A stretch of DNA of 64,000 nt from Glebionis coronaria (lineage: Eukaryota > Streptophyta > Magnoliopsida > Asterales > Asteraceae), in assembly GCA_025667525.1 (NCBI GenBank), contig CM046878.1, positions 386,631,307 through 386,695,306 on the forward strand. Reading direction: 5' to 3'. Made by a program: the position numbers and the translations under genes. The first letter of the stretch is position 1. The number at the start of each line of letters is the position of its first letter. Below are positions 35,773-47,675 of this stretch, piece after piece. Below the pieces are notes generated by a model, which was not told the origin of the DNA, did no database searches, and saw only the letters and a list, made by a program, of their open reading frames with translations.

Positions 35773-37517
35773 TGATAGGTGTGTAAACACCCATCCTTTT
35801 CACCATTTAATTACAATAATAACCGAGCCAAAACGTGTATTTTATGTCTTTTATGTCGGAATTATGCGTGGTTTGTGTTTTTGTTGTGATTTAGGACGAA
35901 AAGGTGAAAAGTGGAGAAAACACGGGCATTCACGGGCTTTTATTGAAGAAAAAGATGAAAGACGAAGTCAAGAAGTCAAGAGTGCAAAAAGAACGGAAGT
36001 CCAAGACCAATTCTGAAGATTTATCGAAGAAAAAAGTCAAAAGACGGAAGTTTACTAAAAGCCGAAGAACTCAAGTCTTATTTATTGAAGAATTAAAAGA
36101 CGAGTTTAAATAAATTCCGAGCCAAAAGTCATTAAAGTCCAAGATTAACAAAAGATTAAGAAGGGAAGGACTTAATGGTGCAATTAAGAAGAAATGAAGG
36201 AGGGGAGGAAGCTTCCTAAGCATTCCCTAATCCTCCCCTATATATAGATCATTAGCATTTCATTTTTACTCTTGTTGGCTAGAGTGACACTAGTTCTTCC
36301 ACCCTTTTAATTACTTGCACATTTACTTTATTGCACCTTTAATTACCTTGTCTTGCACTTTAATTTTCAAGTAAGTTACTTTTACTTTTATTGCACCTTT
36401 ACTTTACTTGTTTAATCTCTCATTCTTCCTTTCTTTCTATGCTTTAATCTTTGTTTACATGCTTATTGTGTTGCTTATTTGATTAAAGATTATGTTTTTA
36501 TGCTTTTGATTGTTTTGGTTTATTGATTTTTATAGCTTATTTGTGTTTATTTTAAGTTTCTTAAGTTTTTATAAAAGTTATTTTTATATAAAAGTTTGTT
36601 TTCGTAAACTTTGTTTCATTTTGTGTTTTTAAAAGTCTTTAAACTGTAGCTTATTAGCTTTTTCTTATACGGTTTCATTAAGATTTTAGGTGTGTGCTTA
36701 TTTGGTTTATAGCTTATTTAAACTAGCTTATTTCGTCTCTCTTTACTGTATTCCGATCTGATTGATCGGAAAAGGGTTTATCTTTCCGACCAGCGCTCCT
36801 TGGCTTGGTCGGAAAAGGGTTTGTGACATTCCGATTGAGAGGTTCTTAACATTCCGATCAGGGTTGTTTGTGGGGTATTCTGATTGGTCTCGTGGTGACA
36901 GCATTCCGACCAAGGGTATTCTCACCATATTCCAATCTAGGTTTGTGACATTCCGATCAGAGTAAGTTTGGTATTCCGATCAGGTAGGTGACAGCATTCC
37001 GACCAGGGTTCCATTCTTTATTCCGACGAGATCATCTTTCCGATCAGGGTGTTAAGCAACATTCCGATCAAGGTGAGTTGGTATTCCGATCAGGTAGTGA
37101 CATTCCGATTGGAATTCCGATCATCATTCCGATCGGAGGGGTAGGTTTATTATTCCGATTGTATTCCGATCAGGAAGGTTTTTTTCTTCTATTTCGTCTT
37201 ATTTTATTTTTAAGTTCACATTTTAATACTTTGTCAAATTCTAATTCTCGTCACGCTTTAACTTTAAGTCATTTAGTTATTTTACTTTTCAAAGTTTTTA
37301 ATATTGCACCCTTTCTTTTAAACTAGACTTAGATTTATTTTAACGCCATTTAACTTTTACGTCATTTACTTTTAAGTCTTTGCACATTTTTAATATACTA
37401 CAACGACACAACTTTGTTTCCACCAAAGAACGACTGAGTCGCACACTAAACTCATTTTTCAATTCGAAGAGACATACATCAACGAATCTTTTTAACTAGG
37501 TAAAATCTTAGTTATCA
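35773..37517 (+). repeat. 3' LTR of element G
   Basis: Partner of 28525-30313. TATATATA is at 36239-36246. The lysine-rich frame 35904-36113 lies in the U3. The ATTCCGA array is at about 36748-37175, with hairpins TTCCGATC/GATCGGAA and TTTCCGACCA/TGGTCGGAAA (36783-36815). It lacks a 29-base repeat of the AACGACACAACTTTG phrase present in the 5' copy near 30160-30230. Confidence 0.94.
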
Positions 37518-37522
37518 TTTTT

Positions 37523-38322
37523 AGTTAAATTCGTGTCTTGTTTTTCCCCAGTTTTCGTCACTGCCCAGTTTTCCCGAACCAGTTCATCTTTACCGAACCA
37601 GCATTTTTATTCCGAATGAGCTAGATTTCCCGAACAAGTAGATTTTTACCAAACCAGTGTTTTTATTTTTATTTTACCGAACAAGCATTTTATTCCGAAT
37701 GAAGCTTATTATTCTGAACCAAGCTATTTTTCCGAACGAGCTAGATTATTCCGAACCAACTAGTTTATTCCGAACGAAGATATTTTCCCGAGTGAAGGAA
37801 TTATTCCGAACGAGTGATTTTTCCCGAGTGAAGGAATTTTACCGAACGAAGGATATTATTCCGAACGAAGGACTTTTTCACGAGTGAAGGACTTTTTCCC
37901 GAACGAAGGTATTTTCTCGAGTGAAGGATTTTTCCCGAACGAGCTATTATTCTGAACAAGTAGTTTTGATTAGATTTGTATTTTTTTTTATTTTTCCGAA
38001 AAAGTGACAGTTTTTCTGGAATTTTTTTTAGCTTAGTTTTAGTAATTCACGCATTTACCTTTTTAGTCGATAGTTAATTACGTCTTTAAGTTTTCATTAA
38101 TTATTAATTGTTTAGTTTTAATTCCCGTTTAATTATATTAAATTGTTTCGTTATCATTAGTTAATCCTTGTTAGCTTATTTTAATTACGTTTCGCCTTTA
38201 CACTTCAAGTAGAATAGAAAATCAGCTTCCCCTTTTAGTCACCAATATTACAATTAGCTCCACTTTTAACCGTGATCAATTCGAATTGAATCGAAAAAGA
38301 ACTTAATAAAATTTAGTTATTA
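37523..38322 (+). repeat. 5' LTR of element F, second part
   Basis: Continues from 28524 after element G and its duplicated TTTTT (37518-37522); matches about 44651-45435. It consists largely of an array of TTATTCCGAACGA and TTTCCCGAGTGAAGGA units (about 37560-37950) and ends GTTATTA. Confidence 0.92.
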
Positions 38323-38325
38323 AAA

Positions 38326-38340
38326 TAGCGCCGCTGCTGG
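38326..38340 (+). promoter_or_regulatory. Primer binding site, element F (mutated)
   Basis: TAGCGCCGCTGCTGG: two further changes relative to B, C, G, both of the C-to-T/G-to-A kind. Probably decay after insertion. Confidence 0.8.
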
Positions 38341-38596
38341 CTCTTTTCGTGAAGATTAACGGTTTTTTTTTAGAGACGCGCTGGATTTTGGGATCTGTTC
38401 ACTTTTGAACGTTATTTTTCTTGCAAAATTTTCAAAAATTTTCAAAAATCCATAAAAATTAAAATTTTCAAAAATACAAAAACAAAAAAAAATTATAAAA
38501 ATCATTTCTTTTTCAAAGTTTTTCACCAAAAAGATTTTATTTTTACGTTAGATTTATTCCTTTTATTTCTTTGGTCTATTTTTCTTTTGTAGGTGT
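38341..38596 (+). other. 5' leader of element F
   Basis: Noncoding. Stem-loop GTTCA-CTTT-TGAAC at 38397-38410. T-rich tract then TTTTGTAG|GTGT next to the gag ATG, as in B and G. Confidence 0.65.
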
Positions 38597-41050
38597 ATGC
38601 GTACCCGCTCACGCAAGAAGAAATCCATTCAAGCTACTATCATTCAACCTCCGGTTGTCGAGCCTCTTGTTGTTAAAACAATGGATAACCGTCCAATGAT
38701 CAAGCTCTTGCAATCACATGTTGAAGGCAATGAAGATGTGATTGTGGTTCCCGCTATTGATGCAAATAACTTCGAGCTCAAGTCCAGGTTTATTCAAATG
38801 GTTTCTGCAACACCTTTTCTAGGCCGCACTCATGACGATCCTCATGATCACATCAAGAGGTTCGTACACTTATCAAATACTGTTAAATACAATGGGGTCT
38901 CACAAGAGGCAATTTGTTTGCTCCTCTTTCCTTTCTCCCTCGAGGGACAAGCCCGGACTTGGCTTGATAAGGAACCAACCCAAAGTATTACCACATGGAC
39001 GGACCTTGAGACCAACTTTATCAATTACTTTTTCCCACCCTCACGTACTACCGCTTTGCGGAATGACATTATCAACTTCGAACAAAAGTACGGTGAGACA
39101 TTTAGTGAATATTGGGATCGTTTTAAGGAACTTTTAAGAAACTGTCCACAACACGGTTTTACAAAGGTACATCAAATTAATACTTTTTATAATGGATTAA
39201 GTTTGAATGACCAAGATTCACTAAATAGTGCCTCGGGGGGTAATATTTTAGTTAAAACTATGAATGAAGCTTGGGCTATCATTGAGAACAAAGCCAAAGT
39301 CCAAACCAAGAGTGTAAGGGCTACTATGGCTAGTGCCAGTGAGAGTGAAGTCACTACTCAAATCAAGGAGCTTACTTCTATAGTCAAACACCTTGTTCTA
39401 CGAGATAACCCTCCCACTCAACATGCCCATGCTCTTAATATAACTTGTGAAACTTGTGGTGGGCCACACTCTTATGCTAATTGTGATAAAGCTTATGATC
39501 AATCTCACGCGGAAGTGTATGCTTACAACAACACAGAGAGGGTTCATTTCAAGCCGAATTTCGATGTTAATCATTTGACCTATAATTCTACGAATTATTT
39601 GGCTCCACCCGGTTTTCAACAAAGACCACACCCACCCACCCAAAACAATCAAGGGCCACCAAGAACTAATTTTCAAGGTAATGCCAATGTAAGGGGCTCA
39701 AATGCAAATCCGGGAAATTATCAAATGCAAAATCAAGGCTTTACAAACCAAGGTTTCAACCCTCAAGGTTTTTCACCTTATAACCAATACCCAAACCAAG
39801 GTTTTCAACAACAAGGGTTCAATTTACCTCCTCCACCAATGGACGTGGTCTTGGAAAAATTGAGTGAACATGAGAAAATAATGCACGCAATGCAAGAATC
39901 AACTAGACAAATACAAGAGTCCACGGATAGGAAATTTGCTCAAATGTTACAAGCCCTTCGTCCCCAAGGTGCTCTTCCTTCTACCACCAAAATAAACCCG
40001 AGAGCTAATGTGAGTGCTATTACTACACGCAGTGGAGCTACTTTCGTAGGACCTTCTACCCCTCCCCCGGTTACACCATCTACACCTCCTCCACCCCCAT
40101 CTATCCCTCCTACTACCACGCCTAGTACTAGTTCCCCATTACCGCCTCGCCCTATTATGGAAGAAGTACCTAAGAAAAACCCTTCACCATCCCCACCTTC
40201 CACCTCTAATCCTTCTACTTCTCACCCTTCACCTTCTACACCTACACCACCTAAGCCAAATGTCCCTTATCTCTCTCGGTTAGATAAATGCAAAGTGCTC
40301 ACTAAGGAGGATTCTCAAGTTACTTCCTTTTTGAAGATGATCTCCCAAATGAACTTTAACATTAGCCTCGTTGAAGCACTTGTCCAAATGTCTAAATTTG
40401 TGAAAACATTCAAGGAGTTGCTTAGTAAGAAGGAGAAGATGGTTGAATTTGTCAACACACGCTTAAATGAAAATTGTTCTGCAGTCCTCCTCAAAGAACT
40501 TCCAGAAAAACTTGGAGATCCCGGTCGTTTTGTGTTACCTTGTACGTTTTCCACAACCGAAGAATTTATTGCCTTAGCCGATATCGGGGCAAGTATAAAT
40601 TTGATGCCATTAAGTGTTTGGAAAAAGCTATCATTACCCGACCTTACACCAACAAAGATGACTCTTGAGCTAGCAAATCGAACTCTCGCTTACCCCGTTG
40701 GTATTGCCGAAGATGTTTTTCTGAAAGTTGGTACCTTCACTTTTCCGGTAGATTTTGTTGTTGTTGATTATGAAATGGACCCTCGTATTCCGTTAATACT
40801 TGGACGACCATTTTTGAGAACCAGAAAAGCTTTAGTCGATGTTGCCGAAGGTGAGCTCATTCTTAGGGTCGGGAATGATCAACAAGTTTTTAAGATGGGG
40901 AAGATTACAAGCAAATCTAAGGGAAAAGAATCAGTGAAAATGATTGATTTTGTTGTATGTGACAATCCTCTTTTCGAGACTTCTTATGATAATCCACTTT
41001 TTGAAGACCATGTAGATCCCTCTGATGATTCTCTCTCCAAGTTGGACCCC
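38597..41050 (+). CDS. gag: Athila gag-protease, intact (element F)
   Basis: A long uninterrupted frame from ATG 38597 (MRTRSRKKK). It encodes capsid/nucleocapsid and the aspartic protease. The capsid has FSLEGQARTWLDKEP, FFPPSRTTALRNDI and KVHQINTFYNGLS, close to B. The zinc knuckle is C284, C287, H291, C296 (CX2CX3HX4C). The following Asn/Gln/Pro part (VHFKPNFDVNHLTYN, then many GF-Q repeats) is close to C, not B. A short helix-like stretch (EKIMHAMQESTRQIQEST), a Pro/Ser-rich linker and VPYLSRLDKCK lead to the protease (D662 in [19 protein letters not shown] near 735). The frame runs open to 41215, but after a C run at about 41046-41050 it is out of register with the acidic part, so I end it there. 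This is the best preserved gag in the window. Confidence 0.9.
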
Positions 41051-41799
41051 CACCAATTTATGATTCTCCACCAATCTATGACGATTATGATGATGATTCT
41101 GGTTCCGATGTGGATGATTATGACGATTTTGCTTCAGAGTATAAAGACATGCCTACTTATGATGACTTTGATGATGTTCATACTCTTTCGAGTGATTCTT
41201 CGCATGATGCCCTGACTCCTATTTTTGATGAAGATCCTCCGCTATCAATGCTTGCTCCTACTTTGGATGACTACTCATTTGAGGAAGAAGTTTCTGCTTT
41301 TCTCAATATATACTTCCCCAATGAGCATGAGTCTCCTCCTTTGGATTTTGATTATGGTCTTTATCCTCCCTTGGATATGAAGAAACTCCCTTCAAAAGAG
41401 AATACACCGGAAGACACCAACATACGCAGCACGTATGTTTTGACACCTCTCTATCCTCCTTCTGAGGATGAGATTGTGCGATTTATGAGCGGATCTTCTT
41501 CACATTCTGCTGAACCCAAGTCTTATTTTCCCCTAAAGGAAAAGGTGTTCGATCCGGATATCGAAATTTTTAAGCCATCTTAGTATCCATCTGATGAAAT
41601 AAAAGGAAAGATTTTTACTACTTATGGAGCTATGCTTTTACTTCACCATACCTTCCACCACCGTGCTCAACAATTGCTTAAGGGAACCTCGCCTACTCTT
41701 CTTTGGCTTGTCTTGTTCGCCTTAAGCTTGTGCTATTTGATGGACGAAAACCATGTATTTGATCCCGGTAGATGTTCTTCAAGGTTCTTACAATTCTAA
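41051..41799 (+). pseudogene. Acidic protein with C-terminal membrane segment (element F), broken
   Basis: Same protein as 32839-33744. Its first words (NPLFETSYDNPLFEDH, 40960-41010) are still in the gag-protease frame; a 1-base indel in the C run at about 41046-41050 moves the rest into another frame, which has DDYDDFASEYKDMPTYDD and SSDSSHD, then a TAG at 41581-41583 where G has CAG (Gln). Beyond the TAG the frame stays open to TAA 41797-41799 and contains the hydrophobic segment (LLWLVLFALSLCYLMDEN). The segments SSHSAE, YFPLKEKVFDP and the membrane end are shared with G, although the two LTR families differ greatly. The C-terminal tail differs. No known domain recognised. Confidence 0.72.
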
Positions 41800-43875
41800 T
41801 CAAGGTCGAGTCAGGCTCACGACTCGGTAAACAAAAACAAGCGCTTCTTGGGAGGCAACCCAAGTATCTATCCCTTTATCCGTTTTTATCATAAGTGTAG
41901 GGGAGACCCTGGTATGTGTTTGTTGTTTTCTTTCTTATGATGTGCAGGGATTCGAGCGTTCAACGAAGCACTTTTGATGACTTTTGATGACCCGTGATCC
42001 CGTGTACCCGTCTTTCCGGTTCTATCCTAAACTCTTTTGATTCCCTATTTTATATTTCTCAATATTAAAATAGGAATCACTTTAGTTGTCTCTTCCTTAG
42101 CAAGATTTAAACAACGTGCACAATGTCCTAAGTGTAGGGGAGTTTACTCCCACATGCTTAAACATTGAGGACAATGTTTATATTAAGAGTAGGGGGAACT
42201 TCTATCAAATTTAAGTGGGCTTTTCCATGAATTTGCCTCATTTTAACCGGAAAAATTGATTTTTCGACATTTTTCAAAATTTTTGATCTATTTTGGCCTA
42301 GTAGTATTTTCCTTTGTTATTGTTATTTTTCATTGCTAGAATAAATTTTAATAAAATGGTTTTAATAAGTTTAGATTTCTTTGGTTCATTTTTCAAAGTC
42401 ATGAATCTTTTGACTCAACCCGAGTTTACTTATCCACGTTTACTCTAGCTAGTATCCTTAACGTGTTTACGTCAAGTTTTGCTAGGCTTTTATATAGGGA
42501 ACTGTAAAACGCGAAAGTCTTAACTCTTACGGGTTAAGAACAAGAACTTTTCGCAAGTTCCTATAATTGATCCTAGAAAGTTGTTTATCAAGAGAACTTT
42601 AACATGCGAATTCTAAACTTGAAAGAGTCTAAGAAGTTGCAAGATCCTATAGATGACTTGAAAACCCAAAACTTTGAGTTAATAGGCTAAGCATCCACGA
42701 GTCTCATTCCTTGAGATTTTAAATTGTGGAGAACGAGAGATGATAGAGTCAATTATAAGTTTGGTGTTCTTTCGTGAATTTATGTGAGTTAATTATGAGC
42801 TTTTTCTCCCATCGCTTGCTAATAAATTTAATTGCAATAAATAAGGTTGTACGATTTGAAAAGTTACTTAGCTTCTAGCCCAAGATCGTTTAAAAGTTGC
42901 TCGGTATTAATTAGATTTCATAGCCAAGGCATAACTTATTGAAGCGGGATGCGAAGATTGGCGAGTCCGAAAAGGACCTAACAAGGCATGAGGGCTACAT
43001 TTTGTTGCTAAAGATCCAAAAGTGATGTGAAGAATCGTTTATCAAAAATCAATATGAAGGATCGAGACACACGACGAAAAGCAAATACTCCCCAAAAGAT
43101 CATGGAGAAGTCTATCCGAAAAGATCCTAGCAAGGTATGAGGATAAATAGATCCAAGTCCTAAAGGAGGCGGATCGTTGTATATCAAAGTCCAAAATAAA
43201 GATTGGAGAAAAATGAAGAAGTCGTGGTCCAAATATAAAGAATCTCTCAAAAACTTCAAGTGAAGAATATCCTATTATGAAGAGAAGACCATAATTTCAA
43301 GAACGTCTCTCAAGATTTGAAGTATGAAGTCGCTTCCAAATATCGGTCCGAGAAAGGTCTCAAATCGTGAAGCGAGTTATGCTAAGATATGAACTTTTTG
43401 AGGTCCCGAGAAGCAGTTTTAAAAGATTTTGTCCTTTAGCTAACTATTGATTAAATCATCCCACTTTATTTTCAGCCTAAATAACTATCGAAATAAGTCA
43501 ACAATGCATCCTCGTGATCATTTAAGACAATAATAAAATATAAGAGATACACCTAGGAATAAGGGAGTCTAAGTGAGTAATTGGCCCACATGGGTTTGTG
43601 TTAGTTTGCTAACTTAAAATAACAATGATCTTGTTTTTAAGCTTGGTTTGGGGAACGTGAAACTTGAGGGTGATAAACATTCATGACAAACCAAAAACCT
43701 AGTGTAAGTCTTCGATCTCTTTACTTGTTTTCCTCCTTCTTATATTTTTGATATTTTCTATTTTTTTTAGTTTCCTTAATGTCTTGTTTTCAATAAAGGC
43801 CAAGGTAGGTTGATTATGATGGAGAATGAATCTTGCTTTGTCACTAATGCATTGCATGACGTCATTGCAATGCTC
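41800..43875 (+). other. 3' noncoding region of element F
   Basis: No gene. Inverted repeat 41807-41826, GGGAGGCAACCC block (41851), tract-like motifs at 41893-41903, 42130-42140 and a weaker one at 42185-42195, stem-loop 42160-42179, then the same later blocks as G and B. Confidence 0.78.
42130..42196 (+). promoter_or_regulatory. Stem-loop between two polypurine-tract copies, element F
   Basis: AAGTGTAGGGG (42130-42140), AAACATTG-AGGA-CAATGTTT (42160-42179), AAGAGTAGGGGG (42185-42196). Confidence 0.75.
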
Positions 43876-43889
43876 AAGTGTAGGGGATT
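43876..43889 (+). promoter_or_regulatory. Polypurine tract of element F
   Basis: AAGTGTAGGGGATT adjoining the 3' LTR. Confidence 0.9.
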
Positions 43890-45435
43890 TGATAGGTGTG
43901 AAAACACCCATCATTTTAACACTTAAAACAATTAAAACGAGACTATAACGTGTATTTAATGTCGTAAAAGTCGGAATTATGCGTGCTTTGTGTTTTTGTT
44001 GTGTTTTAGGACAAAAATGTGAAAAAGGAAGAAAACACGGGATTGCACGGGCTTTTATTGAAGAAAAGGACCAAAGACGGAAGATTTACAAGTCGAAGAA
44101 CCCAAGTCTAATAAATGAAGAAATTATAAGACGAGTTCAAGATTTTATCGACAAATCCCGAGCCAAAGTCGAGACTTTAATTTAATTTAAAGACGAGACG
44201 GAAGAAAATTAAAGAAAAGAAAGAAGACAACTCACCTACCAACCATTCCAACTCCCCTATAAATAGAAGTATCAAGACCCATTTTTGTTAGTTAGTTAGT
44301 TAATTAAGGAGTAGTTTTATTTTGCAGGTGTAATTTAATTTCTCTCTCTAGCTTTAACTTTCTCTCTCTAGATTAATATGTAGGATCTTTAATCTTTATG
44401 TTTTAATTGTTGAATCTCTTACTTTTAATCAAGCTTTTAATTAATATCCTTCTTCCTTTCTTGTTTTCAATGGTTTAATCTTAGTTTATGTTTTTGGTTG
44501 TGTTTATGAGTTTTTTTATAGATTTGATTAAGTGGGTTTTGATTGATTTGGTTATTAGTGTTAGTTTTATTGCTTTGGTTTGATTGATTGTTGTTAGTTA
44601 ATCATTAGTGGTTAGTTTAGTTTAATTTTTAGATTGACTATGGTTGGTTTTAGTTAAATTCGTGTCTTGTTTTTCCCTAGTTTTCGTCACTGCCCAGTTT
44701 TCCCGAACCAGTTCATCTTTACCGAACCAACATTTTTATTCCGAATGAGCTAGATTTCCCGAACAAGTAGATTTTTACCGAACCAGTGTTTTTATTTTTA
44801 TTTACCGAACAAGTATTTTATTCCGAACGAAGCTTATTATTCCGAACCAAGCTATTTTTCCGAACGAGCTAGATTATTCCGAACCAACTACTTTATTCCG
44901 AACGAAGATATTTTCCCGAGTGAAGGAATTATTCCGAACGAGTGATTTTTCCCGAGTGAAGGAATTTTACCGAACGAAGGGTATTATTCCGAACGAAGGA
45001 CTTTTTCTTGAGTGAAGGACTTTTTCCCGAACGAAGGTATTTTCCCGAGTGAAGGATTTTTCCCGAACGAGCTATTATTCCGAACGAGTAGTTTTGATTA
45101 GATTTGTATTTTTTTTATTTTTCCGAAAAAGTGACAGTTTTTAGCTTAGTTTTAGTAATTCACGCATTTACCTTTTTAGTCGATAGTTAATTTCGTCTTT
45201 TAGTTTTCATTAGTTATTAATTGTTTAGTTTTAATTCCCGTTTTATTATTTTAAATTGTTTCGTTATCATTAGTTAATCGTTGTTAGTTTATTTTCATTA
45301 CGTTTCGCCTTTACACTTCAAGTAGAATAGAACATCAGCTTCCCCTTTTAGTCACCAATATTACAATTAGCTCCACTTTTAACCGTGATCAATTCGAATT
45401 GAATCGAAAAAGAACTTAATAAAATTTAGTTATTA
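43890..45435 (+). repeat. 3' LTR of element F
   Basis: 1546 bp, starts TGATAGGTG, ends GTTATTA. TATAAATA at 44258-44265. Array of TTATTCCGAACGA / TTTCCCGAGTGAAGG units at about 44690-45095. The target duplication CTTGT follows. Confidence 0.94.
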
Positions 45436-45440
45436 CTTGT

Positions 45441-47664
45441 GATCACTTTCAGATTGCAACCCTGATCTATATTCACGGGGGATTGTACGATATAGTGCAC
45501 TTACCCTCCGCAAAAGAAGAGAAATCTTTTTACACTTGAGTGGATTATTCAAGACATTCAAAGTCTATGAACTCAAGTTTATGCTTTAGAAAAACCATGT
45601 TGCCAAAAAGAATGGATTTTTCAAAAAGCGTTGAACACAATTTTTTCAAGAATTTCTCAATGATTATTCAAAATCTTTCAAAAGTTGTGTGTTCAACAAC
45701 TCCTATCCTCAAAAAGTGAAATGTGGATCACATCCTCGTAATGACAATTCAGTTGGATCAATTTTTGAGGGGGAGCTTTCCAAATCAAAGTTTTAATGAC
45801 GTTGGATATATTATGTCAAAACAATTTTATGTATCCAACACATTGTGTGTATGTATCTTTTGGTATTATTCACATAAAAAGATTTGATGTTCGTGAACAG
45901 ATTCTTCAATGACATTCTTTTATGTGTTCATGAACATGTAGTGTTCGAGTACAATTTTTTCAAGAGTTTTTCAATGATTATTCAAAATCTTTCAAAAATT
46001 GTGTGCTCGACACTACATAAAATGTTCCAAATAATTATGCGAAGTTTGATACACTTTTCTCCCGAAAGTATTCCAAGACTATTTTTCGCGATATATTTTA
46101 ATCAAATTTTGTATCTCTAATATCAAACGATTTTATATATTAGAGATAGGGGGAGAAAATGTGATTAAAATATGATCTAAAGACTCAAGCACTTATGGTT
46201 ATGATAAAAAACCCACAACATCTTTAATCCACGACGTTATTGGTGTCAAAGGGTGGTTAGGTTTAAGTCCTATGATCCAACCAGAACCCGAGGGATCTTC
46301 CCAAGGACAATCCAATAGAGTATTAGAAGTCCTTAGGAAAGATGGAGTGGAATGTGAACGTAGCTGAATGCCGACTAAGTACTTAAGCTAGCACTGGAAC
46401 AATCACAACAAGGTGCTAGTAATGACGTATTGGTAAGCATTGAAGGGGTTGAAGAATGAAAAAGAAATGTAAGGATAAAGGGTGAAAAGAAATTAGCCCT
46501 CCATACAACTTAGGCAGAAACCGGGTCAACATATCATGAAGACAACACATCATAGACCCAGTGATGTAATGCACAACCCTTCCCTAGCTGAATCAGGCTT
46601 CTCTCAAAAGAATTTTGTTTTATTTTCACGGAGAACAACATGACTTTTATTGACTTTCTCACTTCGAGATAGCTGATATTGAATAGGTGGCATTTGCTCC
46701 ATCCTCCAACCACTAAAAGTGCACAAATCGAGTCTAGAGCCAAAAGATCAATCAGATCTCGTTAGGACACACGGAATGACGAACAAGAGAGTCCCAGATA
46801 TCCTTGCGATATTGCCAGAACACTCAGAGTGATACTACTTAGTATTCCCAATGATGAGTGGAAATCCTTCCAGTGTTAACTTCAAACAGCACTGCTGTTT
46901 CTACGCAATATCTTTATGGTCTTGCCAGAACATTCATAGTGATATTCATTAATATTGACAGTGACGAATAGAAATCCTTCTAGCGTCAACATCAAACAGC
47001 GCTATGGTAGGTGACTTGCGAGATTCTTTATGGATCAAGCTTGTGTCAACTGGAAAGCAACAATGGTAAGATTCTTTATGAATCAAACTTGTTCCAAGAA
47101 TTTAAATTAACGACTTTAATCAAGCGGATATCTATTCAATTGATTCACTCTTTATGTTCGCATTCTTGCTTTGAGACGGTCGAGTAAAGAGAACGGATAG
47201 TACTGCCGCAAAACCCTATCAAGGAGATTCTTAATTGAATCTACCTAATCACAGGTACGATATTTAATATCGTGTAACGGTCTTCACCGACCGGAGGTAA
47301 AACGCTACCGATTTAGGACGAATGTCAAAGCCATTCAGTCCGTGTCTATGTTTTGTCTCGAGAAGGTGACGTTACGGTATACTAAGCAAAGTCAAAAATT
47401 CAAAACCACATACTCATGCCTAAAGACATATTCAACAATTAATAGTGTGAGCATGTGGATGAAGACACAAGATCGCAAGACGGCAAAGACAAGTCAATGA
47501 AGATTTGAAGATCTCAAGATTGAAGACAAAGTCGAAAGACAACGACAAGGGATCAAAGATCACAGCATGAAGGAACAAGACTACTATTACAAGTTTAAGA
47601 CTCATTTATGGCGAGATTAATAATCTGTACAAATCTCCAAATGACAAAGGGTAATGACCTCTCA
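45441..47664 (+). other. Copia 3' noncoding region with repeated polypurine tracts and stem-loops
   Basis: No convincing gene. GAGGGGGAG (45767-45775), AGGGGGAG (46148-46155) and TTGGGGGAG (47665-47673) are repeated polypurine tracts, a described feature of Sireviruses. Two ~75-base similar segments (about 45630-45705 and 45945-46018) share CAATGATTATTCAAAATCTT, each bounded by inverted words (GTTGAACACAA...TTGTGTGTTC; GTTCGAGTACAA...TTGTGTGCTC). A 12-base perfect hairpin at 46112-46148 ends on the second tract. Several short repeats of TTCTTTATGRATCAA... type occur near 47020-47090. Confidence 0.7.
46112..46155 (+). promoter_or_regulatory. Hairpin abutting a copia polypurine tract
   Basis: TATCTCTAATAT (46112-46123) pairs perfectly with ATATTAGAGATA (46137-46148), loop 13 bases; the tract AGGGGGAG begins on the last stem base. 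Confidence 0.7.
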
Positions 47665-47675
47665 TTGGGGGAGAT

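Larger units (their letters stand above)
28525..37517 (+). mobile_element. Element G: Athila-related element without pol, nested in F's 5' LTR
   Basis: 8993 bp with LTRs of 1789 and 1745 bp; target duplication TTTTT at 28520-28524 and 37518-37522. The 5' LTR begins TTATAGG where the 3' copy has TGATAGG, a point change; both end GTTATCA. Order: primer site 30316-30330, leader, gag-protease with two stops, acidic frame with a hydrophobic end, 3' blocks, polypurine tract 35759-35772. It has no pol. The youngest insertion in this branch, by nesting. Confidence 0.93.
27764..45435 (+). mobile_element. Element F: Athila-related element without pol, interrupted by G
   Basis: A plus-strand element with LTRs starting TGATAGGTG and ending GTTATTA, and target duplication CTTGT at 27759-27763 and 45436-45440. 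Without G it is about 8.7 kb. Order: 5' LTR (two parts), primer site 38326-38340, leader, gag-protease, acidic frame with a hydrophobic end, conserved 3' blocks, polypurine tract 43876-43889, 3' LTR 43890-45435. There is no RT, RNase H or integrase in any frame between 40900 and 43890, so it is non-autonomous. It resembles the TR-GAG class (LTR elements with only gag), with a protease and one more frame in addition. Confidence 0.92.
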
